Below, in pieces: positions 36,925 through 45,128 of a DNA stretch of 64,000 nucleotides. Position 1 is the stretch's first letter; each line of letters opens with the position of its first letter. The translations under genes were made by a program, and so were the position numbers. The stretch is taken from NCBI GenBank assembly GCA_016871895.1, contig VHBO01000001.1, forward strand, positions 124,001 to 188,000, written 5' to 3'. This stretch comes from Gemmatimonadota bacterium. GTDB lineage: Bacteria; Gemmatimonadota; Gemmatimonadetes; Gemmatimonadales; Gemmatimonadaceae. The notes beneath the pieces are model-generated. The model did no database searches, had not been told where the DNA came from, and worked only from the letters and a program-made list of their open reading frames with translations.

Positions 36925-37695
36925 TCACTCCTGATCCCTGCTCTTACAGATCCCCCTCACCGGGCACCGCCCGCACTGCTTCACTCGCGCCGTGCAGATG
37001 AGCGCGCCCAGCTCCATTAGCGCCTGGTTATGCGTCCAGGCCGCCTTCCCGGTCCGCGGTAGCGCCGCCTCGGCGATCGCCCAGATCGCCTTCTGGTCGC
37101 GGGCGCGCTTGGGGTGGAGCTTCGGCGCGAAGACGCGTGTGAGCACCCGTGCAACGTTCGTGTCCACCAGCGCCGCGCGCCGCTCGAAGGCGAAGGTCGA
37201 GACCGCGCCCGCCGTATAGGGACCGATCCCGGGGAGCTTGCGGAGCTGCTCCGCCTCGGCGGGCAGCCCCTCACGCACGACTGCTCGCGAGAGCTTGTGC
37301 AGATTCCGCGCGCGGGCGTAATAGCCCAGCCCCTCCCACCGCGCGAGCACCTGTGACTCCCGCGCGCCGGCGAGTGCTTCGAGGGTGGGGAAGCGGGTCA
37401 GGAACCGATGGTAGAAGTCGATGACGCGGGAGACCTGCGTCTGCTGGAGCATCAGCTCGGAGACGAGGATCGCGTAGGGATCGCGCGTGCGACGCCACGG
37501 GAGGTCGCGCGCGTGGCGTCGGTACCAGGACCTCAGTCGCGTGCCGAAGGTGCGGAGGTCGTCGGTATCGAGGCGCGGGCCGGTGCGAGTGCTACGACGA
37601 GGGGCGCGTCGCACACCCTCCGGTGTAGCCCGTCCGGCACCTGCGGCGCCTGCGCTGCTGCGCCGCTTCTTCGAGCGACTCAGTGCGGCGCCCAC
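36925..37695 (-). CDS. mutY: MutY-type adenine DNA glycosylase lacking the C-terminal domain
   Basis: 256 residues. An Arg/Ala-rich N-terminal extension (about 45 residues) precedes a full catalytic domain: [19 protein letters not shown] with [17 protein letters not shown] helix-hairpin-helix, VDTNVARVL with the catalytic Asp, and the [4Fe-4S] motif C-x6-C-x2-C-x5-C ending at GICKSRDQE. Standard MutY continues for about 100 residues with a NUDIX-like domain that recognises 8-oxoG; it is missing here. The last codons are made of the CTGATCCCTG repeat, suggesting loss by rearrangement. GTG start overlapping the NiCoT-like gene by 16 nt. Confidence 0.9.
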   Translation of the reverse strand: MGAALSRSKKRRSSAGAAGAGRATPEGVRRAPRRSTRTGPRLDTDDLRTFGTRLRSWYRRHARDLPWRRTRDPYAILVSELMLQQTQVSRVIDFYHRFLTRFPTLEALAGARESQVLARWEGLGYYARARNLHKLSRAVVREGLPAEAEQLRKLPGIGPYTAGAVSTFAFERRAALVDTNVARVLTRVFAPKLHPKRARDQKAIWAIAEAALPRTGKAAWTHNQALMELGALICTARVKQCGRCPVRGICKSRDQE

Positions 37696-38330
37696 GTCGG
37701 CGCCGCCGTGAACAGCCCGCCGTCGACGATGAGCTCGCGGGCGAGGAGGAGGCCGAAGACCACGCTCAGTGCGCCTGCCGCCAGACGGATCCCCGAACGC
37801 ATCCGTACGACCCGCTCCCCCGCGTAGATCGCGGGGGCGGCGAGCACAAGCGTCACGAGCATCATCCCGAGCACCGTGCCGAGGCCGAACACCAGCAGGT
37901 ACGTCGCGGCCGCGAGTGGGGTGCGGATCGTCGCGAGCACCAGGAGCGCCACCGCGGCGGAGCCGGCGAGTCCGTGCACGACCCCGATCCAGAAGGGGCG
38001 CGTCAGGGTGGGGCCCGGCGTCTCCTCGCGGGCGCGAAGGTTGGCGTAGCCGAGGGCGATAAGCATCAATGCCACGCCGAACTCGAGCCCGAGCCCCACA
38101 CGCGGCGGGATTACGATGCGGAAGGCGATGATCGCGCCGCCGAGCACGAGGAGCGTGAGGGTGTGCCCGAGCCCCCAGGCCGCGCCGACGCGCGCCGCGC
38201 GGAGGAGGGAGCGCTCCCGCGCGACGATCGTCGTCACCGCGACGACGTGGTCGGCATCGGTGGCGTGGCGGAGGCCCAGGAGGGCGCCAAGGAGGATGGC
38301 CGGGAGCGAACCGTCGACGGACAAGGTCAC
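37680..38330 (-). CDS. NiCoT/UreH-like nickel-cobalt transporter
   Basis: 216 residues from a GTG overlapping the VWA gene stop (GTGA); the tracked 59 upstream codons are rejected. About six hydrophobic helices and the family signature [16 protein letters not shown] in helix 1-2 (RHAxDADH) that coordinates Ni/Co in NiCoT permeases, plus [16 protein letters not shown]. Shorter than classic HoxN/NixA (8 helices), closer to UreH/NicO-like versions. Likely moves Ni or Co across the inner membrane; could supply cobalt for B12, though direction and metal are unknown. Confidence 0.8.
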   Translation of the reverse strand: MTLSVDGSLPAILLGALLGLRHATDADHVVAVTTIVARERSLLRAARVGAAWGLGHTLTLLVLGGAIIAFRIVIPPRVGLGLEFGVALMLIALGYANLRAREETPGPTLTRPFWIGVVHGLAGSAAVALLVLATIRTPLAAATYLLVFGLGTVLGMMLVTLVLAAPAIYAGERVVRMRSGIRLAAGALSVVFGLLLARELIVDGGLFTAAPTWAPH

Positions 38331-39610
38331 CGAACCGTCGATGTCTTGCGCTTCAGGAAATCCATCAGGATGAACTGCCCCAGCGTCATCGTGTTCGTGA
38401 AGTACGCCCGCCCGCGCGTGATCCCGCACACCATCTTCACGAACTCCACCAGCGCCCGATCCCGCGCGAGCATGAAGGTGTTCACCGGGATGCCCGCCTT
38501 CCGGCACGCCGCCACCTCGGTGAGCGTCTCCTGCAGCACGAAGGGATCGAACCCATTCGGGTTCTTGTACACCTCGCCGTCGGGCATCGTGAGCGCCGAC
38601 GGCTTCCCATCGGTGATCATCACGATCTGGCGCATATCCTTCCGCTGCGCGCCGAGGAGGCGCCGCGCGAGCTTGAGCCCCGCCGCGGTGTTCGTGTGGT
38701 ACGGCCCCACCTGGGCCGTCGCGAGCGCGCCGATCGGGATCTCCTCCGCCCGGTCGTGGAAGAGCACCACGTGGATTGAGTCGCCGGGGAACTGCGTCCG
38801 GATCAGATGCGTCAGCGCGAGCGCGACCTTCTTCGCCGGCGTGAAGCGGTCCTCGCCGTAGAGGATCATCGAGTGCGAACAGTCGAGCATCAGCACCGTG
38901 GCACAGCTCGACCGATGGTCGGTCTGCCGCACCATCAGGTCGCCGTAGTCGAGGTCCATCGGCACCTCGAGCGAGCCGGTGCGCAGCATCGCGTTCCGGA
39001 GCGTCTCGTTCACATCGAGGTTGAGCGCGTCACCGAAGGCGTAGGGCCGGCTGCCGGCATCCGACTCGACCCCAGTGGCCAGCTGCGCCGTCTCGTGCGC
39101 GCCGGCGGTCGCGGCCCCGAGCCCGCCGAGGATCCCGCGGAGCGCCTTGTAGCCTAGGAAGTCGATCCCCTTGCCGGTGAGGTCGAAGCGTAGGTCCTGC
39201 GCCGCCGCCTGCGCGAGCCCGCCGGGACCGACCACCGGCTGATGCCCCGCCGGCGCCTGTGGCGGCGCACTCGCCTTGAGGAACCCCTCGGCCATCAGTC
39301 GCTGCACGATGTCATCGAGGAGCTTGGAGAGCTTCGCCTCGGAGAGCTCGTCGCCATCACCGCGGAGTGCCTCGAGCATCTCCGGCGTGAACTGGCCGCT
39401 CTGGATCAGCGCATCGAGGATCGCCTGCCGGAGCGCATCGAGGGAGCGGTCGCCCCCCTGATCCACGTTTCCCCACCCCCACGGATCGGCCTGCCCGCCC
39501 CCCGCGAACCCCGACTGCAGGAGGAAGTCCGCAAGGTTGTTGAGCAGCGACTGCAGGTCCACCGCGTCGGCGGACTCAGGGCTGAACTTCGTGTAGGTGT
39601 GGAATCGCAT
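38327..39610 (-). CDS. VWA-domain protein, partner of MoxR-type AAA ATPase
   Basis: 427 residues. The N-terminal half is helical with a Gly/Gln-rich patch ([20 protein letters not shown]). The von Willebrand A domain (about 235-415) has the metal-ion-dependent adhesion site DCSHSM, a Thr in [10 protein letters not shown] and [10 protein letters not shown]. This matches the VWA subunits working with ChlI/MoxR-like AAA proteins in metal insertion or complex remodelling. The AAA partner lies 1.27 kb upstream on the same strand, separated by an opposing MFS gene. GTGA overlap with the NiCoT-like gene downstream hints at a metal-related role. Confidence 0.88.
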   Translation of the reverse strand: MRFHTYTKFSPESADAVDLQSLLNNLADFLLQSGFAGGGQADPWGWGNVDQGGDRSLDALRQAILDALIQSGQFTPEMLEALRGDGDELSEAKLSKLLDDIVQRLMAEGFLKASAPPQAPAGHQPVVGPGGLAQAAAQDLRFDLTGKGIDFLGYKALRGILGGLGAATAGAHETAQLATGVESDAGSRPYAFGDALNLDVNETLRNAMLRTGSLEVPMDLDYGDLMVRQTDHRSSCATVLMLDCSHSMILYGEDRFTPAKKVALALTHLIRTQFPGDSIHVVLFHDRAEEIPIGALATAQVGPYHTNTAAGLKLARRLLGAQRKDMRQIVMITDGKPSALTMPDGEVYKNPNGFDPFVLQETLTEVAACRKAGIPVNTFMLARDRALVEFVKMVCGITRGRAYFTNTMTLGQFILMDFLKRKTSTVR

Positions 39611-39645
39611 GGTCTAGGGGGTGAACGCTTGAAATCAACCGGAGG

Positions 39646-39669
39646 GTCCCCCGGCTGTCACGGGGGGAC
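39646..39669 (+). promoter_or_regulatory. Hairpin sequestering the MFS ribosome-binding site
   Basis: GTCCCCC (39646-39652) pairs with GGGGGAC (39663-39669) across a 10-nt loop. The 3' arm is the purine-rich ribosome-binding site only 3 nt before the ATG at 39673, so folding would block initiation. Confidence 0.5.
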
Positions 39670-39672
39670 GGG

Positions 39673-40929
39673 ATGGGCGACTTTTCGACCATCGGTATGA
39701 CCACCGCCCCGTCCCGCTCCCGGAACCCCTTCCGGCTTCTCGTCCAGTATCGCGAGTTCCGGCTCTTCTGGGTCGGGCAGACGATCTCACTGATCGGCTC
39801 CTGGATGCAGCAGGTGGCGGTGGGGTGGACGGCGCTCGAGCTCTCCAACGACGCCTTCATCGTCGGGCTCGTCGCGGCGGCCGGGACCTTCCCGATCCTC
39901 CTCCTCTCGATCCCCGGAGGGATGGTCGCCGACCGGCACGAGAAGCTCCGCATCGTGCGCATCGCCCAGGCGCTGATGCTCGGGGAAGCCGCCGCGCTCT
40001 GGGCCTTCTCGGTCACGGGGCACCTCACGATCCCCTGGCTCTTCGCCCTCTCCCTCGTCGGCGGTGTGCTCGCGGCGTTCGAGATCCCGGCACGGCAATC
40101 GCTGATGGTCGAACTCGTTGGGAAGGAAGACCTCCCGCAGGCGATCGGCCTCAACTCCACCGGTTTCAACCTCGCCCGCGTGATGGGGCCGAGCGTGGCG
40201 GCGATCGTCGTCGCGCAGCTCGGCGTCTCCTGGACCTTCGGCCTCAACGCACTCAGCTACCTCGCCGTCCTGATTGCCCTCTGGATGATCCACCTCGCAC
40301 CGGCGCGCCGCGTGAGCCGGGCCATCCACGTCGGCACGGGCGGCTTCCGCGAGGCGTGGACCTACATCCGCACGCACGAGCCGCTTCCGGCGCTCCTCTG
40401 GCTGACGCTCTTCTTCTCGATCCTCGGTGTCCCCGTCCTCTCACTCCTCCCGGTAGTCGCGCGTGACGGCCTCGCGCTCGGCGCCGACGGCTACGGCGCC
40501 CTGATGGCGGCGTTCGGCGTCGGGGCCGTGGTCGGGGCGCTCGCCATCGCGGCCACGGGAGGTGGGCCGCGGCGTGGGCGCGTCTTCCGACTCGCCTCCT
40601 ATCTCCTCCCCGTCCTGCTCGTCGGGTTCGCCGTCGCGCGGGCGCCCTGGCTCGCCGGTACGCTCCTCTTCGGTGTCGGCCTCGCGATGATTCTCAACAA
40701 CGCGCTCGTGAACGCGCGTCTGCAGGAGCTCGTCCCCGACGCGGTGCGGGGACGGGTCCTTTCGGTCTACGTGATGGTCTACGTCGGGTCGTCGCCGATC
40801 GGCAGCGCCCTCGGCGGATGGGTCGCGCGCGCCGCCGGCGTCTCGTGGGCGATCGGCGGCGGCGGCGCGTTGATGCTACTCGTCGCTCTCTGGGCGTTCC
40901 GGCGACATCCCCTGCTTGCGACGCACTGA
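39673..40929 (+). CDS. MFS transporter, EntS-like
   Basis: 418 residues with about 12 helices. Seen: FRLFWVGQTISLIGSWMQQVAV in helix 1, the loop 2-3 motif GGMVADRHEKLRI, GLNSTGFNLARVMGPSVA in helix 5, and VPDAVRGRVLSVYVMVYVGSSPIG in helix 10-11, all typical of MFS_3/enterobactin-exporter-like proteins. Probably exports a small molecule. ATG at 39673 is preceded by GGGGGGACGGG; MTTAPSR at codon 9 is an alternative. It lies between, and opposite to, the VWA and AAA genes, and its last 54 nt overlap the 3' end of the AAA gene. Confidence 0.92.
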   Translation: MGDFSTIGMTTAPSRSRNPFRLLVQYREFRLFWVGQTISLIGSWMQQVAVGWTALELSNDAFIVGLVAAAGTFPILLLSIPGGMVADRHEKLRIVRIAQALMLGEAAALWAFSVTGHLTIPWLFALSLVGGVLAAFEIPARQSLMVELVGKEDLPQAIGLNSTGFNLARVMGPSVAAIVVAQLGVSWTFGLNALSYLAVLIALWMIHLAPARRVSRAIHVGTGGFREAWTYIRTHEPLPALLWLTLFFSILGVPVLSLLPVVARDGLALGADGYGALMAAFGVGAVVGALAIAATGGGPRRGRVFRLASYLLPVLLVGFAVARAPWLAGTLLFGVGLAMILNNALVNARLQELVPDAVRGRVLSVYVMVYVGSSPIGSALGGWVARAAGVSWAIGGGGALMLLVALWAFRRHPLLATH

Positions 40930-42339
40930 GCGCCCGTAGCGTCCCCCCTCCGAGCGCGTGAGTTTCCGCCGCGCCACGAGCGACTCGAGCAGGAGCTCGC
41001 ATCCCGCGAGGAGATCCCCATCCTCGGTGCCGCCGAGTCCGGCCGTGCGCACCTCGTCGAGTAGCCCAGGGACCGTCGCGAAGCCGGCAAGTGCCGTCGC
41101 CACACCGGCGTCGTCACTCACCTGTAGCGCCGAGCCTTCGTCGAACCAGATCACGACCTCCTCGGCCGCGACGGGGCCCACCCGCTCGCGGAGCGTGGCG
41201 TCGGCGGCGCGGCGGATGAGTTCGCGCGCGATCACCGCTCCGCCGATCAGCTCCCCCTCGTACTCGAGCTCGATCTTCCCGGTGATGGCGGGGAGCGCGG
41301 CGTAGAGGTCGGCGATGCGCGGCACCACCATCGGCTCGCCCAGCGTCACCGCGCGCCGCTCGGCGTTCGAGACGATGTTCTCGAGGAGGGTGATGGAGAG
41401 CCGCTGCGAGACGCCGGAACGCTGGTCGATCCGCTTCTCCTCGCGCGCTTCGAAGGCCACGCGCTCCGCGACCTCGGCGACGATCTCGGGGATTCGGACA
41501 GGACGCGCACCACGCGTGGTCCACGCCTCCTGCTGCGTGATTCGCTGCGCGAGGCCGACGCTCGTCGGGTAGTGCGTGATGATCTCGCTCCCGATGCGGT
41601 CCTTGAGCGGCGTGATGATCTTGCCGCGCGCGGTGTAGTCCTCGGGGTTCGCGGTGAAGGTCAGCACCACGTCGAGCGCGAGGCGGACAGGGTAGCCCTT
41701 GATCTGGACGTCGCCCTCCTGCATCACGTTGAAGAGCCCGACCTGTACCTTCCCCGCGAGATCGGGGAGCTCATTCAGCGCGAAGATCCCGCGGTTCGCG
41801 CGCGGGAGCATCCCATAGAGGATGCTGAGCTCGTCGGAGAGGAGATGGCCGCCCCGCGCCGCTTTGATCGGGTCGAGGTCGCCGATGAGGTCGGCGACGG
41901 TCACGTCCGGCGTCGCGAGCTTCTCGACGTACCGCTGCTCCGGCGCGAGCCACGCGATCGGCGTGTCGTCACCCGCCTCGGCGATCCGCTCACGGCCGAA
42001 CTTCGAGATCGGCGCGAAGGGGTCGTCGTTCGTTTCCGATCCGGCGATCACCGGGAGCGCCGGGTCGAGGAGGGTCGTCAGCGCGCGCAGCAGCCGCGAC
42101 TTCGCCTGTCCGCGGAGCCCGAGGAGGATGAAGTGGTGCCGCGAGAGGAGCGCGTTCACCACCTGCGGCATCACCGTGTCCTCGTAGCCGAGGACCCCCG
42201 GGAAGAGCGGGCCGCCCTGAGCGAGTCGCGCGAGGAGGTTCGCGCGGATCTCGTCCTTGACGGAGCGGCCGCGCGTGTCGGCGGCGCCGAAGGGGGAGGC
42301 CTTGAGGGCGCCGAGGGTGGTCGGGAGCGGAGCGGACAT
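40876..42339 (-). CDS. MoxR/ChlI-type AAA+ ATPase
   Basis: 487 residues from MSAPLPTTLG (AGGA ribosome-binding site); the longer track form is rejected. Walker A appears as LLGLRGQAKSRLLRAL, the GxxGxAKS variant of magnesium-chelatase-like ATPases; Walker B and sensor regions are ANRGIFALNELPDLAGK and VLTFTANPEDYTARGKI, and LKDRIGSEIITHYP is the pore-proximal arginine region. Family role: works with a VWA protein to remodel a target or insert a metal. The matching VWA gene lies downstream on the same strand beyond an antisense MFS gene. Confidence 0.92.
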   Translation of the reverse strand: MSAPLPTTLGALKASPFGAADTRGRSVKDEIRANLLARLAQGGPLFPGVLGYEDTVMPQVVNALLSRHHFILLGLRGQAKSRLLRALTTLLDPALPVIAGSETNDDPFAPISKFGRERIAEAGDDTPIAWLAPEQRYVEKLATPDVTVADLIGDLDPIKAARGGHLLSDELSILYGMLPRANRGIFALNELPDLAGKVQVGLFNVMQEGDVQIKGYPVRLALDVVLTFTANPEDYTARGKIITPLKDRIGSEIITHYPTSVGLAQRITQQEAWTTRGARPVRIPEIVAEVAERVAFEAREEKRIDQRSGVSQRLSITLLENIVSNAERRAVTLGEPMVVPRIADLYAALPAITGKIELEYEGELIGGAVIARELIRRAADATLRERVGPVAAEEVVIWFDEGSALQVSDDAGVATALAGFATVPGLLDEVRTAGLGGTEDGDLLAGCELLLESLVARRKLTRSEGGRYGRSVRRKQGMSPERPESDE

Positions 42340-42452
42340 GGTTCCTGTCTGAGAAAGAGTCTGGATGGGGTCAACGCTCGACGTTGCGGCGCGGTTCGCC
42401 GGGGCGACGCCTTGAATCGGCCGGAGGTGCGCGCCGGGGGCGCCACCGCGGT

Positions 42453-44561
42453 TCACGCCACGACGGCGATCTCCACCTGGTTGTCGTAGAACACGGGACC
42501 CTCACCCATATCCGTGAGACGCTGGCTGGTCGTCGCGTTGACGGTCCGGCCGTCGGGCGAGGCCTTCGCCCACCAGATCCCCGGGGCCCACGCCACCCCT
42601 TCGCGGATCCCCTCGCGCAGGCGGGCCGTCGCCTCGAAGCTCCCCCGATCGTTCGCCACCAGCACGCGGGCGCCGTCGCGGATGCCACGCCGCTCCGCGT
42701 CGGTCGGGTGCAGCGACACCTCCGGCTCGCGCGCCGCCCGCTGGAGCGAGGTGACGTTCACGAAGGTGGAGTTCATGAACTGGTGCGCCGGCGACGAGAT
42801 CAACGTGATCGGATACCGCGCTACCAGCGCGGGGTCGCGCTCCGGCGATTCATAGGGCGGCGTGTACGAAGGAAGCGGATCGAGCCCCAGCGTCGCCATT
42901 CGCTCCGAGACGAACTCGCACTTGCCACTCGGCGTGTGGAAGCCCCCTTCGGCGAAGGGGAGATACGGCGTCGGCAGGTTGAGTCGTACCCAGCCCCGCT
43001 CGCGCAGCGCCTCGAGGGTGACCGTCGCCATTCGCGGATCGCTCGTGTCGAGCGCCTGCTGGAGCATCGTCTCGTCGTCGTCACGGAGCGCGGGCTCGTC
43101 GAGCCCCATCGCCGCCGCGAGCCGACGGAAGATCTCCGTGTTCGGCCGCGCCTCGCCGATCGGCGCGATCGCGGGCGTGTTCAGCGTCACGTAGTGGTGG
43201 CCGTACGACCAATGCAGATCGAGGTGCTCGAGTTGCGTGGTCGCGGGGAGGATCCAGTCGGCGTGGTCGGCGGTGTCGGTGCGGAAGTGCTCGAGGACCA
43301 CCGTAAAGAGATCCTCGCGACGCATCCCCTCGACGACGCGCAGATGGTCGGGCGCGATGGCCGCGGGATTCGAGTTGTACACGATGAGTGCGCGCACCGG
43401 CGGCCCGCCGACACCGGCATCGGGCTGCGTGAGCGCGTCGCCGAGGCGCGACATATTGATCGTGCGCGTGCCGGCGGGGATCAGATCGGGACGCTGCACC
43501 GCGGCCTTGTTGAGCGCGAAGTTCCCGCTCGAGGAGAGCTGCACGCCGCCTCCCGCGCGCCGCCAATGCCCCGTGATCGCCGGGAGGCAGGCGATCGTGC
43601 GAACCGCCATCGCACCGCCGGCGTGTCGCTGCAGCCCGTAGTTGATCCGGATGAAGGCGGCGTGTGCGCGCCCGTACTGCTGTGCCAGGGCGACGATCCG
43701 TTCCGCAGGGATCCCCGTGATCGCGGCGACCCGCGCCGGCGGATACTCCGCCACGCGCGCACGCAGCGCGTCGGCGCCGAGAGTGTGGCGCGCGAGATAG
43801 TCGTCGTCCTGCAGCCCCTCGGCGACGAGCACGTGCATCAGCCCGAGCGCGAGCGCCGCATCGGTGCCCGGGCGGATACCGATCCACTCGTCGCACTGCT
43901 CGGCGGTGCGCGTGCGGATCGGGTCGATGCAGAGTACCGGCGCGCCCTTCGCCCGCGCCTCGAGCACCTTGGGCCAGAGATGCGGGTTCGAGGTGAGCGT
44001 GTTGGTGCCCCAGAGGATGATCAGATCGCTTTCCGGTACGCCTTCGATGTCGGTGCCGATGCTCGCACCGACTGTCATCCGCATTCCCATCATCCCGGCG
44101 GTCGCGCAGATGGTTCGGTCGAGGAGCGACGCGCCGATCGCGTGGAAGAAGCGGCGGTCCATCGACTCGCCCTGCAGGATCCCCATCGTCCCCGCGTACG
44201 AGTAGGGGAGGATCGCCTCTGGGCCGTCGGGCGAGTGGCGGATGGCGTTCAGGCGCGCTGCGATGTCGGTGAGTGCTTCATCCCACGAGGCCTCGACGAA
44301 CTCGCCTCGACCCTTCGGGCCGACGCGTCGCAGCGGACGGAGCACGCGCTCCGGATGATGCGTGCGCTCGGGATAGCGATTCACCTTCGTGCAGAGGAAC
44401 CCCTGCGTGACCGGATGTGCGGGGTCTCCCTGCACCCGTGTCACGCGATCCCCTTCGACGGTCACGAGCATCGCGCACGCGTCGGGGCAATCGTGTGGGC
44501 AGGCGCCGCGCACGACGCGGCGCGTCCCTTCGACCTCGATCGCCGTATCCGCGGGGCTCAT
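42453..44561 (-). CDS. Molybdopterin-dependent oxidoreductase (DMSO reductase family)
   Basis: 702 residues from MSPADTAIEV; 94 upstream track codons are non-coding. The N-terminal [4Fe-4S] motif ACPHDCPDACAM with GFLCTKVNRY opens the protein. The molybdopterin-binding body contains AILPYSYAGTMGILQGESMD, LIILWGTNTLTSNPH and ATTQLEHLDLHWSYGHHY; the last third is the dinucleotide-binding domain (ITLISSPAHQFMNSTF, VSLHPTDAERRGIRDGARV). A Cys in DRTICATAG is a candidate metal ligand. No Tat signal, so cytoplasmic. The electron partner and substrate are not encoded nearby. A 7+7 inverted repeat lies about 90 nt upstream. Confidence 0.93.
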   Translation of the reverse strand: MSPADTAIEVEGTRRVVRGACPHDCPDACAMLVTVEGDRVTRVQGDPAHPVTQGFLCTKVNRYPERTHHPERVLRPLRRVGPKGRGEFVEASWDEALTDIAARLNAIRHSPDGPEAILPYSYAGTMGILQGESMDRRFFHAIGASLLDRTICATAGMMGMRMTVGASIGTDIEGVPESDLIILWGTNTLTSNPHLWPKVLEARAKGAPVLCIDPIRTRTAEQCDEWIGIRPGTDAALALGLMHVLVAEGLQDDDYLARHTLGADALRARVAEYPPARVAAITGIPAERIVALAQQYGRAHAAFIRINYGLQRHAGGAMAVRTIACLPAITGHWRRAGGGVQLSSSGNFALNKAAVQRPDLIPAGTRTINMSRLGDALTQPDAGVGGPPVRALIVYNSNPAAIAPDHLRVVEGMRREDLFTVVLEHFRTDTADHADWILPATTQLEHLDLHWSYGHHYVTLNTPAIAPIGEARPNTEIFRRLAAAMGLDEPALRDDDETMLQQALDTSDPRMATVTLEALRERGWVRLNLPTPYLPFAEGGFHTPSGKCEFVSERMATLGLDPLPSYTPPYESPERDPALVARYPITLISSPAHQFMNSTFVNVTSLQRAAREPEVSLHPTDAERRGIRDGARVLVANDRGSFEATARLREGIREGVAWAPGIWWAKASPDGRTVNATTSQRLTDMGEGPVFYDNQVEIAVVA

Positions 44562-44767
44562 CCCTGAATCATCACCCGGGAGGGGGTGCGCGCCAACCCG
44601 CCGGAGGGAATCACGACTCTCCCTGTCGTATAAGTCCTTGTCTGGCAAATACTTGGACAGTGTGTCCAACTGTGCCGACCGGATGTGACCCTGGGGCGGG
44701 GGCGGTCGTCTGGACCGTGGATGCCCTTCAAACCCTTGTCGGGGAACGAGTTGGGTGTCCCGGCGGT
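44562..44767. other. Intergenic region between the divergent oxidoreductase and lipoprotein genes
   Basis: The 306-nt gap from 44562 to 44867 contains no gene I can support. It holds an inverted repeat at 44653, a second inverted repeat at 44757 and the lipoprotein promoter, listed separately. GTATAAG at about 44624 is the only other AT-rich word and may serve the leftward oxidoreductase gene. Confidence 0.5.
44653..44669. promoter_or_regulatory. Operator-like inverted repeat TTGGACA-N3-TGTCCAA
   Basis: Perfect 7-nt arms separated by GTG lie in the divergent region, about 92 nt before the oxidoreductase ATG. Size and symmetry fit a dimeric regulator site; the regulator is not in the window. 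Confidence 0.55.
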
Positions 44768-44797
44768 ATTGACGGCTCAACCCGGGACAAATAGGAT
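44757..44797 (+). promoter_or_regulatory. Promoter of small lipoprotein, overlapped by inverted repeat
   Basis: TTGACG (44769-44774), 17-nt spacer, TAGGAT (44792-44797): the best sigma-70-like match in the window. GTCCCGG (44757-44763) and CCGGGAC (44782-44788) form an inverted repeat surrounding the -35 and spacer, a position suited to repression. Confidence 0.7.
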
Positions 44798-44867
44798 TGA
44801 GGCCGTGCGCAAGACGCGAATACCTCGCGAGACGCCGCACCACACCACACCCCCGAGAGACCGCCCC

Positions 44868-45041
44868 ATGAAGAAGATCGCCCTCGTTGCCTCGCTGTTC
44901 GTCCTCGCCGCCTGCGGCGCCAAGACCGAGGAGGCCGCTCCGGCCGCCGACACCACGTCCGTCGCTCCGGCTGCCGCGACCGATTCGGCCGCTCCGGCTG
45001 ACTCGACCGCTGCCGCTCCGGCCGCCGACAGCGCCAAGTAA
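44868..45041 (+). CDS. Small Ala/Pro/Ser/Asp-rich lipoprotein
   Basis: 57 residues from MKKIALVASLF; the 118-residue track ORF wrongly includes the promoter and leader. Lipobox LAAC places the acylated Cys at about residue 17; the mature part (about 40 residues) is nearly all Ala, Pro, Ser, Thr and Asp in repeating AAPAAD/APADST blocks and is probably unstructured. A GAGAG ribosome-binding site precedes the ATG. It is a self-contained transcription unit with a consensus promoter and strong terminator, suggesting substantial expression. Function unknown; an envelope spacer is one possibility. Confidence 0.85.
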   Translation: MKKIALVASLFVLAACGAKTEEAAPAADTTSVAPAAATDSAAPADSTAAAPAADSAK

Positions 45042-45060
45042 GTCGCTGTTTCGTCGAACG

Positions 45061-45100
45061 AGAGGCGCGCGACCTCCGGGTCGCGCGCCTCTTTCGTTTT
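45061..45100 (+). terminator. Strong intrinsic terminator of lipoprotein gene
   Basis: A perfect 14-bp stem, AGAGGCGCGCGACC with GGTCGCGCGCCTCT and a TCCG tetraloop, is followed by TTCGTTTT. It starts 19 nt after the stop and is the clearest rho-independent terminator in the window. Confidence 0.92.
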
Positions 45101-45128
45101 CCCTGGTCTCCGTTGATTCCGGCGCGCC

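Noticed and set aside
44653-44669. Inverted repeat as an insertion-sequence end
   Set aside because: No transposase and no second copy or target duplication is visible; an operator is more plausible.
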